DNA of 64,000 nt. Source: Streptacidiphilus melanogenes. GTDB taxonomy: Bacteria; Actinomycetota; Actinomycetes; Streptomycetales; Streptomycetaceae. Of the stretch, positions 46,247 to 58,303 are shown one piece after another. A program made the translations under genes and the position numbers. The DNA is taken from positions 116,354-180,353 of the forward strand of contig NZ_BBPP01000001.1 of assembly GCF_000787835.1 (NCBI RefSeq). Reading direction: 5' to 3'. Position 1 is the first letter of the stretch; the number at the start of each line of letters is the position of its first letter. The notes below the pieces were generated by a model that did not search any database, was not told the origin of the DNA, and saw nothing but the letters and a program-made list of their open reading frames with translations.

Positions 46247-47428
46247 CTACTCGACGATCGTCTCGACCGCGCCGGCCGCCACGGTGCGACCGCCCTCGCG
46301 GACCGCGAAGCCGAGCCCCGGCTCCAGCGGCACGGCCTGACCGAGCGTCACCGTCATCTCGACCGTCTCGCCCGGGAGCGCGACCGCCACGTCCTGCGGC
46401 AGCAGCACGTCGCCGACGACGTCACCGGTCCGCAGGTAGAACTGCGGGCGGTAGCCGCTGGTGATGGGCGTGCGGCGGCCCCCGTCGGCGCCGGAGAGCA
46501 GGTGCACGCGGGCGGTGAACACCCGGTGCACCGAGGCGCTGCCCGCCGCCGCGACGACCATCCCGCGCCGGACCTGGCCGCGTTGGACGCCGCGCAGCAG
46601 CAGCGCGACGTTGTCGCCCGCCTCCGCGCTCTCCATGGTGCGGCCGAAGGTCTCCACACCGGTGACGACGGAGCCAAGCTCCGAGCCGTAGCCGAGGACG
46701 TCGATCCGGTCGCCCATGCGCACCGTGCCGCGCTCGACCGCACCGGTCACCACCGTGCCGCGGCCGGTGATGGTCAGCACGTTCTCGACGGGCATCAGGA
46801 ACGGCGCGTCGGTGTACCGGACGGGCGTGGGCACGTACGCGTCCACGGAGTCCAGCAGCTCCAGCAGCGCCGCCGACCAGGCCGGGTCGCCCTCCAGCGC
46901 CCGCAGCCCGGACACCCGCACGACGGGCAGCCCCGCGCCGTCGTAGCCGTGGGCGGTGAGCAGCTCGCGCACCTCCAGCTCGACCAGGTCCAGCAGCTCC
47001 GGGTCGCCGGCGTCGGCCTTGTTCAGCGCGACGACGACGTGCTCGACACCGACCTGCCGGGCCAGCAGCACGTGCTCGGAGGTCTGCGGCATGACTCCGT
47101 CCTGCGCGGAGACCACGAGGATGGCGCCGTCCAGCTGGGCCGCACCGGTGATCATGTTCTTCACGAAGTCGGCGTGGCCGGGCATGTCGACGTGGGCGTA
47201 GTGCCGGGTGGCCGTCTCGTACTCGACGTGCGCGATGTTGATGGTGATGCCGCGGGCGGCCTCCTCCGGGGCGCGGTCGATCCGGTCGAACGGCACGAAG
47301 GCGGCGCCGCCGTGCTCGGCCAGCACCTTGGTGATGGCGGCGGTGAGGGTGGTCTTGCCGTGGTCGACGTGACCCATGGTGCCGATGTTGAGGTGCGGCT
47401 TGGTCCGCACGAAGGCCTGCTTGGCCAT
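46247..47428 (-). CDS. tuf: Divergent elongation factor Tu (second-type, Tuf3-like)
   Basis: 393-residue GTPase delivering aminoacyl-tRNA to ribosomes. It has G1 [11 protein letters not shown], effector segment [13 protein letters not shown]3 [11 protein letters not shown] (the usual Cys is Met) and G4 NKADAGDP, which differs from the usual NKCD. Length and C-terminus ([12 protein letters not shown]) are normal. Its solitary context, without rpsL/rpsG/fusA, and its many substitutions mark it as a second EF-Tu like Tuf3 of Streptomyces, which is known as a minor, growth-condition-dependent copy. The leader contains a predicted pseudoknot (47461-47526); GGAGAAG is the likely Shine-Dalgarno. Confidence 0.92.
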   Translation of the reverse strand: MAKQAFVRTKPHLNIGTMGHVDHGKTTLTAAITKVLAEHGGAAFVPFDRIDRAPEEAARGITINIAHVEYETATRHYAHVDMPGHADFVKNMITGAAQLDGAILVVSAQDGVMPQTSEHVLLARQVGVEHVVVALNKADAGDPELLDLVELEVRELLTAHGYDGAGLPVVRVSGLRALEGDPAWSAALLELLDSVDAYVPTPVRYTDAPFLMPVENVLTITGRGTVVTGAVERGTVRMGDRIDVLGYGSELGSVVTGVETFGRTMESAEAGDNVALLLRGVQRGQVRRGMVVAAAGSASVHRVFTARVHLLSGADGGRRTPITSGYRPQFYLRTGDVVGDVLLPQDVAVALPGETVEMTVTLGQAVPLEPGLGFAVREGGRTVAAGAVETIVE

Positions 47429-47460
47429 GACGCTTCTCTTCTCCGGGGGTTCGCTCCTGA

Positions 47461-47526
47461 CGGGACCTCAAAGGCGGGGCCGACCTTCCCCGGCAGAGGT
47501 CCCGGGGGATCGACCCGGGGAAGGTC
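47461..47526 (-). promoter_or_regulatory. Predicted H-type pseudoknot in the EF-Tu mRNA leader
   Basis: On the minus strand, stem 1 pairs 47526-47515 with 47493-47482 (12 bp, perfect) and stem 2 pairs 47504-47496 with 47469-47461 (9 bp, perfect). Loops are 10, 2 and 12 nt, which is sterically possible for an H-type pseudoknot; each stem's second arm lies outside the other stem, so they interlock. It ends 32 nt before the EF-Tu ATG and 17 nt before its Shine-Dalgarno. A role in transcription attenuation or translation control is inferred. Confidence 0.55.
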
Positions 47527-47674
47527 AGCTTCGCGCGCCGCCGAACGCGGCAGCACCTGCGAGTGCCAGTGCGCCTGCGTCTGCGTGTGCGGCGGTCGCC
47601 GCCGTCAGGGCAGCAGCCATCGCGCCCGCGAGTGCGGGGAACTGGGCGATGGCGACCGGGAACATGCGCACCAT
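47525..47674 (-). CDS. Possible 49-residue Ala-rich leader ORF upstream of EF-Tu
   Basis: ATG-initiated frame of 49 codons, hydrophobic and Ala-rich, ending with TGA at 47527-47525, inside the first arm of the predicted pseudoknot. Codon use is unlike the surroundings, with many GCA codons, and the ribosome-binding site (GGACGG) is weak. It could be a leader peptide or a chance frame; no homologue recognised. Confidence 0.3.
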   Translation of the reverse strand: MVRMFPVAIAQFPALAGAMAAALTAATAAHADAGALALAGAAAFGGARS

Positions 47675-47731
47675 CGTGCCGTCCGGCGACGGCTCGCCGC
47701 CAACGGTTTTCGGGCTGGCTATTCTGAGGAC

Positions 47732-48283
47732 ATGACCTACCAGGGCGACGAGGAGCGGGAGATCCTGCGCCTGTGGGACGAGCTGGAGCTGCCGGGCGGA
47801 GCCTGGGCGGAGCTGCTCGACTCGCAGATCGTGATGCAGGCGAACCCCACCCACCTGCACGACGTCCCCGGCCGGGTCTTCGTGCGCACGACGCCCGAGC
47901 CGTTCCAGGCGTTCTCCGAGCGCGGCATCGACATCGGCCCCACCGACAAGCCGCGCCCCGACGTAGCGATCGCCCACGGCGACGACATCCCGGAGGACGT
48001 CCGCGACTGGCCGGCCGCGATCGTCCGGGCAGTGGTCGAGACGGTGGGTGCGGGGCGCGGGGCGGCCAGGCGTGACTACGAGGACAAGCGCGCGGCCTAC
48101 GAGCGCGCGGGCATCCCGGTCTACGTGATCGTCGACCCGCGCGACGGGACCTGGCTGGTCCTGCGTCTCGTCGACGGCGTCTACGCCGAGCACGCCAAGG
48201 GCGTCTTCGGGCAGCCCATCCCGCTGCCCGAACAGCTCGGCTTCCCGATTCCCACGGTGGCCTTCCACCCGTACCCCGCCTGA
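47732..48283 (+). CDS. Uma2 family (PD-(D/E)xK-like) protein
   Basis: 183-residue protein of the DUF820/Uma2 family, which has a restriction-endonuclease-like fold. The putative catalytic residues are Asp in KPRPDVAI, Glu in VVETVGAG and Lys in [15 protein letters not shown]. Many such genes occur in Streptomyces; their role is unproven. GAGGAC precedes the ATG, with a TATTCT -10-like element 7 bp upstream. It is divergent from the EF-Tu leader region. Confidence 0.78.
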   Translation: MTYQGDEEREILRLWDELELPGGAWAELLDSQIVMQANPTHLHDVPGRVFVRTTPEPFQAFSERGIDIGPTDKPRPDVAIAHGDDIPEDVRDWPAAIVRAVVETVGAGRGAARRDYEDKRAAYERAGIPVYVIVDPRDGTWLVLRLVDGVYAEHAKGVFGQPIPLPEQLGFPIPTVAFHPYPA

Positions 48284-48381
48284 GGACTCCCGGCGCCCGG
48301 ACGAAGCGCGGACGAAGCCGGGACGGAGATCGCACACGGGACGCGACCCCGTCGTCACACCTGGTCGGTACGGTAGGACGC

Positions 48382-50382
48382 ATGGCCGACCCCTCCACCT
48401 ACCGTCCCGCGCCGGGGCAGATTCCGGACTCGCCCGGGGTCTACAAGTTCCGCGACGCCGACTCGCGCGTGATCTACGTCGGCAAGGCCAAGAGCCTGCG
48501 CCAGCGTCTGTCGAGCTACTTCCAGGATCTGGCGAACCTGCACCCGCGCACCCGGACGATGGTGACGACGGCCGCGTCCGTCGAGTGGACCGTGGTCGGC
48601 ACGGAGGTCGAGGCGCTCCAGCTGGAGTACACCTGGATCAAGGAGTTCGACCCACGCTTCAACGTGAAGTACCGGGACGACAAGAGCTACCCGTTCCTCG
48701 CCGTCACCATGAACGAGGAGTTCCCGCGCGTGCAGGTGATGCGCGGGTCGAAGAAGAAGGGCGTGCGGTACTTCGGACCCTACGGGCACGCCTGGGCGAT
48801 CCGCGAGACGGTCGACCTGATGCTGCGCGTCTTCCCCGTCCGCACCTGCTCCGCCGGGGTGTTCAAGCGGGCGGAGCAGATCGGGCGGCCCTGTCTGCTC
48901 GGCTACATCGGCAAGTGCTCCGCCCCCTGCGTCGGGCGGATCTCGGGTGCGGAGCACCGCGAACTCGCCGAGGAGTTCTGCGACTTCATGGCCGGTCACG
49001 CCGGCACCTACGTCAAGCGCCTGGAAGCACAGATGCGCGAGGCGGCCATGGAGATGGAGTACGAGAAGGCCGCCCGGCTGCGCGACGACATAGAGGCGCT
49101 GCGGCGCGCGATGGAGAAGAACGCCGTGGTCCTCGGCGACGGCACCGACGCCGACCTGTTCGCCCTCGCCGAGGACGAGCTCGAGGCGGCCGTGCAGATC
49201 TTCCACGTGCGCGGCGGCCGGGTGCGCGGGCAGCGCGGCTGGGTGACGGACAAGGTCGAGCAGATCGACACCGCCTCCCTGGTCGAGCACGCCCTGCTCC
49301 AGCTCTACGGCGAGGAGCGCGGCGAGGGCGTCCCGCGCGAGGTGCTGGTGCCCGCGCTGCCCGAGCCGGTCGAGCCGGTGCTGGCCTGGCTCGCGGAGCG
49401 CCGCGGCAGCCGGGTGGACCTGCGGGTGCCGCAGCGCGGCGACAAGCGCGAGCTGATGACCACGGTGGAGCGCAACGCGGCGCAGGCGCTCGCGCTGCAC
49501 AAGACCAAGCGGGCCGCCGACCTCACCACCCGCAGCGTCGCGCTGCAGGAGATCGCCGACGCGCTCGGGCTGGAGAGCGCGCCGCTGCGGATCGAGTGCT
49601 ACGACATCTCCCACCTCCAGGGCCAGGACGTGGTCGCGTCCATGGTCGTCTTCGAGGACGGGTTGGCCCGCAAGTCCGAGTACCGGCGCTTCTCGATCAA
49701 GGGCTTCGAGGGCCAGGACGACGTCCGCTCCATGCGCGAGGTGATCACCCGCCGCTTCCGGCACCAGGAGCAGGCGCCGGCGAAGGCCGAAAATCTCAAA
49801 GACCCGGAGACGGGCCGGGCCCGGCGCTTCGCCTATCCGCCGCAGCTGATCGTCGTCGACGGCGGCCAGCCGCAGGTCGCCGCGGCACAGCAGGCGCTGA
49901 TGGAGGCCGGCGTCACCGATGTGGCACTCTGTGGCTTGGCCAAGCGCCTGGAGGAGGTCTGGCTGCCGGACGAGGACGACCCGGTGGTCCTGCCGCGCTC
50001 CAGCGAGGGGCTCTACCTGTTGCAGCGCGTGCGCGACGAGGCGCACCGCTTCGCCATCGCCTACCAGCGCCAGAAGCGGGGCAAGCGCGCCACGAGCAGC
50101 GCTCTCGACTCCGTCCCGGGCCTCGGCGAGTCCCGTCGTCAGGCGCTGCTGAAGCACTTCGGCTCGCTGAAGAAGCTCAGAGCGGCGACGATCGACGAGA
50201 TCTGCGAGGTGCCGGGGGTGGGGCGGCGTACGGCGGAGGCCGTTGCCGCAGCGTTGGCCTCGCGTACACCGAGTGCTCCGGCGGTGAACATGGCGACGGG
50301 CGAGATTATGGAAGAGTCGGACATCATGGGCGTCACTCCTGAGATTCTGGTCACTCCGGAGAGTGATGAGGGGAAGCCCTAG
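48382..50382 (+). CDS. uvrC: UvrABC excinuclease subunit C
   Basis: 666-residue dual-incision nuclease of nucleotide excision repair. It has an N-terminal GIY-YIG domain ([18 protein letters not shown]), Cys-rich centre CSAPC, a UVR domain ([19 protein letters not shown]), an RNase-H-like endonuclease domain, and helix-hairpin-helix motifs ([12 protein letters not shown], then [12 protein letters not shown]). It heads the conserved group uvrC-rapZ-yvcK-whiA on the same strand. Confidence 0.97.
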   Translation: MADPSTYRPAPGQIPDSPGVYKFRDADSRVIYVGKAKSLRQRLSSYFQDLANLHPRTRTMVTTAASVEWTVVGTEVEALQLEYTWIKEFDPRFNVKYRDDKSYPFLAVTMNEEFPRVQVMRGSKKKGVRYFGPYGHAWAIRETVDLMLRVFPVRTCSAGVFKRAEQIGRPCLLGYIGKCSAPCVGRISGAEHRELAEEFCDFMAGHAGTYVKRLEAQMREAAMEMEYEKAARLRDDIEALRRAMEKNAVVLGDGTDADLFALAEDELEAAVQIFHVRGGRVRGQRGWVTDKVEQIDTASLVEHALLQLYGEERGEGVPREVLVPALPEPVEPVLAWLAERRGSRVDLRVPQRGDKRELMTTVERNAAQALALHKTKRAADLTTRSVALQEIADALGLESAPLRIECYDISHLQGQDVVASMVVFEDGLARKSEYRRFSIKGFEGQDDVRSMREVITRRFRHQEQAPAKAENLKDPETGRARRFAYPPQLIVVDGGQPQVAAAQQALMEAGVTDVALCGLAKRLEEVWLPDEDDPVVLPRSSEGLYLLQRVRDEAHRFAIAYQRQKRGKRATSSALDSVPGLGESRRQALLKHFGSLKKLRAATIDEICEVPGVGRRTAEAVAAALASRTPSAPAVNMATGEIMEESDIMGVTPEILVTPESDEGKP

Positions 50383-50433
50383 ACGACCACGCGCGTTGTT
50401 TGTACTGATGTGACCGAAAGCGGGGAGAAAGAA

Positions 50434-51342
50434 GTGAGTACGCCTGAGAGGCTGGTGCAGACCGAGCCACAGGACAGTTCCGAGGTGCCTGAGCTGGTGA
50501 TCATCTCGGGCATGTCGGGGGCCGGTCGCAGCACGGCAGCCAAGTGCCTGGAGGACCTCGGCTGGTTCGTCGTCGACAACCTGCCGCCGGCGTTGATACC
50601 GACCATGGTCGACCTCGGTGCGCGCTCCCAGGGCGCGGTGGCCCGGATAAGCGCCGTGGTGGACGTGCGGGGGCGCAGCTTCTTCGACGACCTGCGCACG
50701 GCCCTGGACGACCTGGAGAAGGGCGGCGTCCGCCTGCGCGTCGTCTTCCTGGAGGCCTCCGACGAGGCGCTGGTCCGCCGCTTCGAGAACGTCCGCCGCC
50801 CGCACCCGCTCCAGGGCGAGGGCCGGATCGTCGACGGCATCGAGCGCGAGCGGGAGCTGCTGCGCGAGCTGCGCGGCGAGGCCGACCTCGTGATCGACAC
50901 CTCCAACCTCAACGTCCACGAGCTGCGCGCCAAGATGGACGCGCACTTCGCCGACGACGAGGAGCCGGAGCTCCGGGCCACGGTCATGTCCTTCGGCTTC
51001 AAGTACGGCCTGCCCGTCGACGCCGACCTGGTCGTGGACTGCCGCTTCCTGCCCAACCCGCACTGGGTCCCCGAGCTGCGCGCCCACACCGGCACCGACG
51101 AGGAGGTCGCCCGCTACGTCTTCGACCAGCCGGGCGCCAAGGAGTTCCTCAACGGCTACGCCGAGCTGCTGCGGATCGTCACCGAGGGCTACCGCCGCGA
51201 GGGAAAGCGCTATATGACGATTGCCGTAGGCTGCACCGGAGGAAAGCACCGCAGTGTGGCGATGTCGGAACGGCTGGCCAAGCGCCTGATCGCCGACGGC
51301 CTGGAGACGGTGCTCGTCCACCGGGACATGGGGCGTGAGTGA
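50434..51342 (+). CDS. rapZ: RapZ-type nucleotide-binding protein (RNase adapter family)
   Basis: 302-residue P-loop protein; family members bind nucleotides and, in enterobacteria, steer RNase E to small RNAs. The P-loop is SGMSGAGRSTAAK and the C-terminal motif VGCTGGKHRSVAM. The GTG at 50434 is favoured because GGGGAG lies six bases ahead; an earlier GTG at 50410 has a -10-like TACTGAT directly before it instead. In actinobacteria the role is less clear, but its fixed place beside yvcK and whiA suggests envelope or developmental control. Confidence 0.9.
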   Translation: MSTPERLVQTEPQDSSEVPELVIISGMSGAGRSTAAKCLEDLGWFVVDNLPPALIPTMVDLGARSQGAVARISAVVDVRGRSFFDDLRTALDDLEKGGVRLRVVFLEASDEALVRRFENVRRPHPLQGEGRIVDGIERERELLRELRGEADLVIDTSNLNVHELRAKMDAHFADDEEPELRATVMSFGFKYGLPVDADLVVDCRFLPNPHWVPELRAHTGTDEEVARYVFDQPGAKEFLNGYAELLRIVTEGYRREGKRYMTIAVGCTGGKHRSVAMSERLAKRLIADGLETVLVHRDMGRE

Positions 51343-51406
51343 CGAGGCGGCGGCACGGGCGGTAACCGGGCCGCGTCTCGCCACGCTGAGGCGATAGGGG
51401 CGCGGG

Positions 51407-52447
51407 TTGGCGGGAACCTACAGCGGCGCGGCCGGCGGGCCGGGCGGAGCGTTCCGAGCGGCACGTCGTCGTGACAGACGGGCCCCGCGGATCGTCGCGC
51501 TCGGCGGCGGCCAGGGGCTCTCCGCCTCCCTGCGCGCCCTGCGGCGGCTCACCGACGAGCTGACCGCGGTGGTCACCGTCGCGGACGACGGCGGCTCCAG
51601 CGGTCGGCTCCGCGACGAGCTGGGGGTTCTCCCGCCCGGTGACCTGCGCAAGGCGCTGGCCGCGCTGTGCGGCGACGACGAGTGGGGCCGCACCTGGTCC
51701 GAGGTCATCCAGCACCGCTTCCAGAGCGACGGCGAGCTGCACGGCCACGCCCTGGGCAACCTGCTGATCGTCGCGCTGTGGGAGAAGCTGGGCGACCCGG
51801 TCGCCGCGCTGGAGTGGGTCGGCCGACTGCTCGGCGCGCACGGCCGGGTGCTGCCGATGTCGGCCGTCCCGCTGCACATCGAGGCGACGGTGCGCGGGCT
51901 GGACCCGGCGGAGCCCGATGGGGTGAGCATCGTCCACGGTCAGGCCGAGGTCGCCGTGACGCCGGGTACCGTGGAGGCGATCAGGCTGCTGCCCGAGGAT
52001 CCGCCCGCGGTCCCCGAGGCGGTGGAGGCGGTGCACGCCGCGGACTGGGTCGTGCTCGGCCCCGGTTCCTGGTTCACCAGCGTTCTGCCGCATCTGATGG
52101 TCCCTCAGCTGCGCGACGCGGTGACCGGGACGCAGGCCCGCAAGGTGCTGGCGCTCAACCTGGTCGCCCAGCCCGGCGAGACCGAGGGTTTCTCGCCGCA
52201 GCGGCACCTGGAGGTCTTCCTGGAGCACGCCCGCGGCGTCGAGCTGGACTTCGTCCTCGCGGACTCCGCGGCGGTGGGTGCCGTCGCGGACTGCGAGGCG
52301 TTGCGGGACGCGGCCAAGCGCCTCGGCGCCGAGCTCGTCCTGGCGCCCGTCGCGGCGAGCGACGGCGCGCGACACGACCCGGAGCTTCTGGCCGCCGCGT
52401 ACGACCGGATCTTCAGAACGCATGGAAGGATCGCGCCATGGCGATGA
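51407..52447 (+). CDS. YvcK/CofD-like protein (gluconeogenesis factor)
   Basis: 346-residue CofD-like protein; YvcK homologues are needed for growth on gluconeogenic carbon sources and for cell-wall precursor supply. The motif [16 protein letters not shown] (about 31-46) and [12 protein letters not shown] (about 60-71) are typical. The TTG start is uncertain; an Ala/Gly/Arg-rich N-terminal tail of about 25 residues precedes the fold. The stop overlaps whiA by 10 bp. Confidence 0.88.
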   Translation: MAGTYSGAAGGPGGAFRAARRRDRRAPRIVALGGGQGLSASLRALRRLTDELTAVVTVADDGGSSGRLRDELGVLPPGDLRKALAALCGDDEWGRTWSEVIQHRFQSDGELHGHALGNLLIVALWEKLGDPVAALEWVGRLLGAHGRVLPMSAVPLHIEATVRGLDPAEPDGVSIVHGQAEVAVTPGTVEAIRLLPEDPPAVPEAVEAVHAADWVVLGPGSWFTSVLPHLMVPQLRDAVTGTQARKVLALNLVAQPGETEGFSPQRHLEVFLEHARGVELDFVLADSAAVGAVADCEALRDAAKRLGAELVLAPVAASDGARHDPELLAAAYDRIFRTHGRIAPWR

Positions 52448-53418
52448 CGGCAGCTGTGAAGGACGAAATCAGTCGGCTTCCCGTCACCCGGGCTTGCTGC
52501 CGCAAGGCAGAGGTGTCGGCGATCCTCCGCTTCGCGGGCGGTCTGCACATCGTGAGCGGACGCATCGTGATCGAGGCCGAGCTGGACACCGGGGTAGCGG
52601 CAAGGCGGCTGCGCAAGGACCTGCTGGAGATCTTCGGACACTCCTCGGACCTGGTGGTGATGGCCCCGGGCGGGCTGCGCCGCGGCAGCCGGTACGTGGT
52701 GCGGGTGGTCAAGGACGGCGATCTGCTGGCGCGGCAGACGGGCCTGGTGGACGGGCGCGGGCGCCCGATCCGGGGTCTCCCCCCGGCGGTGGTCTCCGGC
52801 GCGACGTGCGACGCGGAGGCGGCGTGGCGGGGCGCGTTCCTCGCGCACGGCTCCCTGACGGAGCCGGGTCGGTCCTCGTCGCTGGAGATCACCTGCCCGG
52901 GTTCGGAGGCGGCGCTGGCGCTGGTCGGCGCGGCCCGCCGGCTCGGCATCCCGGCGAAGGCCCGCGAGGTCCGCGGCGTGGACCGGGTCGTCATCCGCGA
53001 CGGTGATGCGATCGGCGCGCTGTTGACGCGGCTGGGTGCGCACGAGTCCGTGCTCGCCTGGGAGGAGCGGCGCATGCGCCGCGAGGTCCGGGCCACGGCG
53101 AACCGCCTGGCGAACTTCGACGACGCGAACCTGCGCCGGTCCGCGCGGGCCGCGGTGGCCGCGGGCGCGCGGGTGCAGCGGGCGCTGGAGATCCTCGGCG
53201 ACGACGTGCCGGAGCATCTGGCCGCCGCCGGGCGTCTGCGCATGGAGCACAAGCAGGCCTCGCTGGAGGAGCTGGGCTCCCTTGCCGACCCGCCGCTCAC
53301 CAAGGACGCGGTCGCCGGCCGGATCCGGCGCCTGCTGGCCATGGCCGACAAGCGCGCGGGCGAGCTGGGGCTGCCGAACACCGAGCAGAGCCTGACGGAG
53401 GAGATGGTGGCCGGCTAG
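52438..53418 (+). CDS. whiA: Sporulation regulator WhiA
   Basis: 326-residue transcription factor with a LAGLIDADG homing-endonuclease-like N-terminal domain and a C-terminal HTH ([16 protein letters not shown]). In Streptomyces WhiA acts with WhiB to start sporulation-specific division. The ATG ([10 protein letters not shown]) after AAGGA matches the family; it overlaps the yvcK end. A strong terminator (53448-53484) follows. Confidence 0.95.
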   Translation: MAMTAAVKDEISRLPVTRACCRKAEVSAILRFAGGLHIVSGRIVIEAELDTGVAARRLRKDLLEIFGHSSDLVVMAPGGLRRGSRYVVRVVKDGDLLARQTGLVDGRGRPIRGLPPAVVSGATCDAEAAWRGAFLAHGSLTEPGRSSSLEITCPGSEAALALVGAARRLGIPAKAREVRGVDRVVIRDGDAIGALLTRLGAHESVLAWEERRMRREVRATANRLANFDDANLRRSARAAVAAGARVQRALEILGDDVPEHLAAAGRLRMEHKQASLEELGSLADPPLTKDAVAGRIRRLLAMADKRAGELGLPNTEQSLTEEMVAG

Positions 53419-53447
53419 CGCGTCGGTCGGGGCGCCCGCCCCCTGGG

Positions 53448-53488
53448 AAGTCGCCTGGTGCACCGCTGGTGCGCCGGGCGACTTTTGT
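53448..53488 (+). terminator. Intrinsic terminator after whiA
   Basis: AAGTCGCCTGG (53448-53458) pairs with CCGGGCGACTT (53474-53484; one T:G pair) followed by a TTTT-rich run. Confidence 0.85.
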
Positions 53489-53531
53489 TTGACACGCCTG
53501 CCGCTCCTGACTACTTTCTCTAATCAATTAG
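53489..53531 (+). promoter_or_regulatory. Vegetative promoter and operator of the GntR/ABC operon
   Basis: TTGACA (53489-53494), a 17-bp spacer and TACTTT (53512-53517) make an almost ideal promoter. The inverted repeat CTAAT-CA-ATTAG (53520-53531) spans the predicted start site, where a YtrA-type GntR repressor would block initiation. The ribosome-binding site AAAGGGG follows. Confidence 0.8.
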
Positions 53532-53547
53532 TGAAAGGGGTATCGCG

Positions 53548-53955
53548 GTGGAGTTCCGGCTGCGCAAGGGGAGCGGCGTCCCGGCCTATCAGCAGATCGT
53601 GCAGCAGACCCAGCAGGCCCTGCGGGTCGGCACGCTGCGCCTCGGCGACAAGCTGCCGACCGCCCGCGAGGTCGTGGCCGCCACGGCGGTGAACCCGAAC
53701 ACCGTGCTGCGGGCCTACCAGGAGCTCCAGCGGGCCGGGCTCGTCGAGTCCCGCCAGGGGCTGGGCACGTTCGTGGTCCGCACCCTCGGCCGCGCCGAGG
53801 GCGCGGCGACCGAGGAGCTGCGGGAGGAGCTGGACGCCTGGGTCGCCCGGGCACGCGAGCACGGCCTGGAACGTGAGGACGTGCTGGCGTTGACGGCCTC
53901 CGCCGTCGAGCGGCTGTTCCAGCCGTCCCACTCGGGCAACGGGGAGCCGGCGTGA
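53548..53955 (+). CDS. GntR family regulator, YtrA subfamily
   Basis: 135-residue repressor with an N-terminal winged HTH (QQIVQQTQQALRVGTLRLGD, then LPTAREVVAATAVNPNTVLRAYQEL) and only a short C-terminal dimerisation segment, the YtrA pattern. Such regulators usually control the ABC genes beside them. The stop overlaps the GTG of the ABC ATPase (GTGA). The operator at 53520-53531 is the likely autoregulatory site. Confidence 0.9.
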   Translation: MEFRLRKGSGVPAYQQIVQQTQQALRVGTLRLGDKLPTAREVVAATAVNPNTVLRAYQELQRAGLVESRQGLGTFVVRTLGRAEGAATEELREELDAWVARAREHGLEREDVLALTASAVERLFQPSHSGNGEPA

Positions 53956-54806
53956 TACCCGGGTCCGCCGCCCTGGAGGCGGTGGAGCTGACCCTGCGCC
54001 ACAGGCGACGCACCCTGCTCGACGCGTGCTCGCTGCGCCTGCCCCGCGGGGCGGTGTGCGGAGTCGTCGGCCCCAACGGTGCGGGAAAGAGCCTGCTGCT
54101 GTCGGCGGCCGCCGGACTGGTCGGCCCGGACTCCGGCCGGATCACGGTGCTCGGCAGGCCTGCGGGAAGCGCCCAGGCGCTGCCCGCGGTCGGCTACCTC
54201 GACCAGCGCCGCAGTCTCTACCGGCGGATGACCGTCGCCGAGCTGCTGGCGACGGGGCGGCGGACCAACGTCCGCTGGCACCAGGACCGGGCCCTGGAAC
54301 TGCTCGGCCTCGGCCGGGTGCCGCTCGACGCCAGGATCGGCGCCCTCTCCGGCGGGCAGCGCACCCTCGCCGCCCTCGCGACGGTCCGCGGCAAGGCGCC
54401 GCAACTGATGCTCCTGGACGAACCGCTGGCGGAACTCGACCCGCTGGTGCGGCGCGCCGTCCTGGGCCTGCTCCTGGCCGACGTGGCCGACCACGGCGCC
54501 ACCGTGATGCTCTCCACGCACATCCTCACCGACCTGGACGAGGTCGTGGACCACCTGGTGCTGCTCGACGCCGGACAGGTCAGGCTCGCGGGCCAACTGT
54601 CCGAGCTGCTCACCGCGCACCGGTTCGTCGACCGGGACGGCAGCAGCGTCCTGGTCCGGCGCGAGCGGCCGGATGCCGCCGCGGCGGACGCCGACGGCCC
54701 CACCCTCGACGAGCTCGTCGTCTCCTACCTGCACGCCCCCGGCCCGGGGCGCTGGCTCGCGCCCGGAATGCGCCCCGACGCGCCCCATGGAGCGCTGATC
54801 GCATGA
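53952..54806 (+). CDS. ABC transporter ATP-binding protein
   Basis: 284-residue ATPase subunit. It has Walker A GPNGAGKSLLL (about 38-48), signature LSGGQRTLAAL, Walker B LMLLDEPLAELD and the H-loop STHILTD. It is coupled upstream to the GntR gene and downstream to the permease (ATGA overlap at 54803). The C-terminal extension beyond about 230 is typical of bacitracin/YtrB-like exporters, but the substrate is unknown. Confidence 0.9.
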   Translation: MIPGSAALEAVELTLRHRRRTLLDACSLRLPRGAVCGVVGPNGAGKSLLLSAAAGLVGPDSGRITVLGRPAGSAQALPAVGYLDQRRSLYRRMTVAELLATGRRTNVRWHQDRALELLGLGRVPLDARIGALSGGQRTLAALATVRGKAPQLMLLDEPLAELDPLVRRAVLGLLLADVADHGATVMLSTHILTDLDEVVDHLVLLDAGQVRLAGQLSELLTAHRFVDRDGSSVLVRRERPDAAAADADGPTLDELVVSYLHAPGPGRWLAPGMRPDAPHGALIA

Positions 54807-54825
54807 GCGTTGATCGCATGAGCGC
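54796..54825. repeat. 15-bp tandem duplication at the permease start
   Basis: TGATCGCATGAGCGT (54796-54810) is followed by the near-identical TGATCGCATGAGCGC (54811-54825). Both copies contain an in-frame ATG, giving two possible starts five codons apart. Confidence 0.8.
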
Positions 54826-55804
54826 GCCGACGCTGGAACAGGTGCCGCTGAGGGTGCGCGAGGAGCGGCCCGTGCGCGTCGGCCTTCTCGCCGTGACCGG
54901 GGAGGCCCTGCACCACCACCGGCGCCTGCTCGCCCTCCTCGGCCTGGGCCTGCTGGTGCTCGCCGGTCCGGTCCTGACCACGGCCGACTCGGTCGCCTCG
55001 GCGCACAGCGCCTGGTCCGCCGCGAACTGCGGCGGGGCCCGCCTCGCCGACGTCTGCCAGGCGCTCAACCTCGACCTGACCGGGGCGGTCCTGTCCGCCG
55101 AGGACGTGCAGCTCGCCCTCCTGGCGGTCCCGCTGCTGGTCGGTGCGCTGCTCGGGGCGCCGCTGCTGGCCAGGGAGTACGAGCAGGGAACGTACCGACT
55201 GGCCTGGACCCAGGCCGTCCCCCGCGGCCGCTGGCTCACCGGCCGACTGCTGGTTCTCGGCGGCGCGTCCGTGCTGACGGGAGCCGTGGCGGCGCTGCTC
55301 GGCACCCGGCTGTACCTGGCCGCGAGTCCGGCCGTGCTGCGGGAGTCGTCCGGCTACGCGCCGCTGCCCTTCAACTCCTTCGGCCCGGTGCTCGCCGCCG
55401 GCACGGTACTGGCCTTCGCCCTCGGGGTGCTGTGCGGGGCGCTGTGGCGGCGCACCCTCCCGGCGATCGCCGCCAGCGTGGCCGGATTCGGCGGTGTCGC
55501 ACTGCTGTTGACCGCACTGCGGGGCGACCTCCAGCCGGCCCGGACCATCTTCCCGCCGCACGGGTACGACCTGCGCCCGGACGACTGGCTGATGGCCGAC
55601 GGCGTCGTCACCACCGACGGCCACCGGCTCTCCTACGCCCAGTGCGAGCCCGGCGGCTGTCCTGCCGGATCGCGCACCTTCGAGATCTACCACGACGCCG
55701 GCCAGCTCTGGGCGACGCAGTGGACCGCCGCCGCGATCATGCTGGCACTGGCCGCCACCGCCCTGCTGCTGAGCTACCGCACCGTCGGCCGCAACCGCCT
55801 CTGA
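54803..55804 (+). CDS. ABC transporter permease
   Basis: 333-residue integral membrane protein with about six helices and an extracellular loop of about 70 residues near the C-terminus containing Cys residues (CEPGGC). The N-terminus is duplicated (MSVDRMSAPT), so the ATG at 54818 is an alternative start. It forms an exporter with the coupled ATPase under the GntR regulator. Confidence 0.85.
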   Translation: MSVDRMSAPTLEQVPLRVREERPVRVGLLAVTGEALHHHRRLLALLGLGLLVLAGPVLTTADSVASAHSAWSAANCGGARLADVCQALNLDLTGAVLSAEDVQLALLAVPLLVGALLGAPLLAREYEQGTYRLAWTQAVPRGRWLTGRLLVLGGASVLTGAVAALLGTRLYLAASPAVLRESSGYAPLPFNSFGPVLAAGTVLAFALGVLCGALWRRTLPAIAASVAGFGGVALLLTALRGDLQPARTIFPPHGYDLRPDDWLMADGVVTTDGHRLSYAQCEPGGCPAGSRTFEIYHDAGQLWATQWTAAAIMLALAATALLLSYRTVGRNRL

Positions 55805-55890
55805 GCCCGCAGCGGCCCCCATGGGCCGGGGCCGCCCACCTCCTCGTCACCCCCCTCGTCCTCGCCTGCGTGCCGGAGGAGTACCTCGCC

Positions 55891-58237
<2,347 letters not shown>

Positions 58238-58273
58238 CGAGCGAGGACGACGGGTAAGCCAGTGTGAAGCAGA

Positions 58274-58303
58274 CAGGGTCCGGGCGATATCGTCCGGACC
58301 CTG
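58274..58303 (+). terminator. 30-bp near-perfect palindrome between gap and pgk
   Basis: CAGGGTCCGG (58274-58283) pairs with CCGGACCCTG (58294-58303); the loop contains the palindrome CGATATCG, so the whole 30 bp is symmetric except one pair. It could be a terminator, an attenuator or an mRNA-processing hairpin. Confidence 0.65.

Noticed and set aside
45947-48283. Long 778-codon plus-strand frame
   Set aside because: It runs antisense through the EF-Tu gene with Arg/Val/Gly/His-rich translation typical of high-GC shadow frames; only its last 183 codons are a real gene.
51396-51406. AGGGGCGCGGG before yvcK as a fourth repeat element
   Set aside because: Only one short end matches and no partner arm is present; it more likely serves as the ribosome-binding region.
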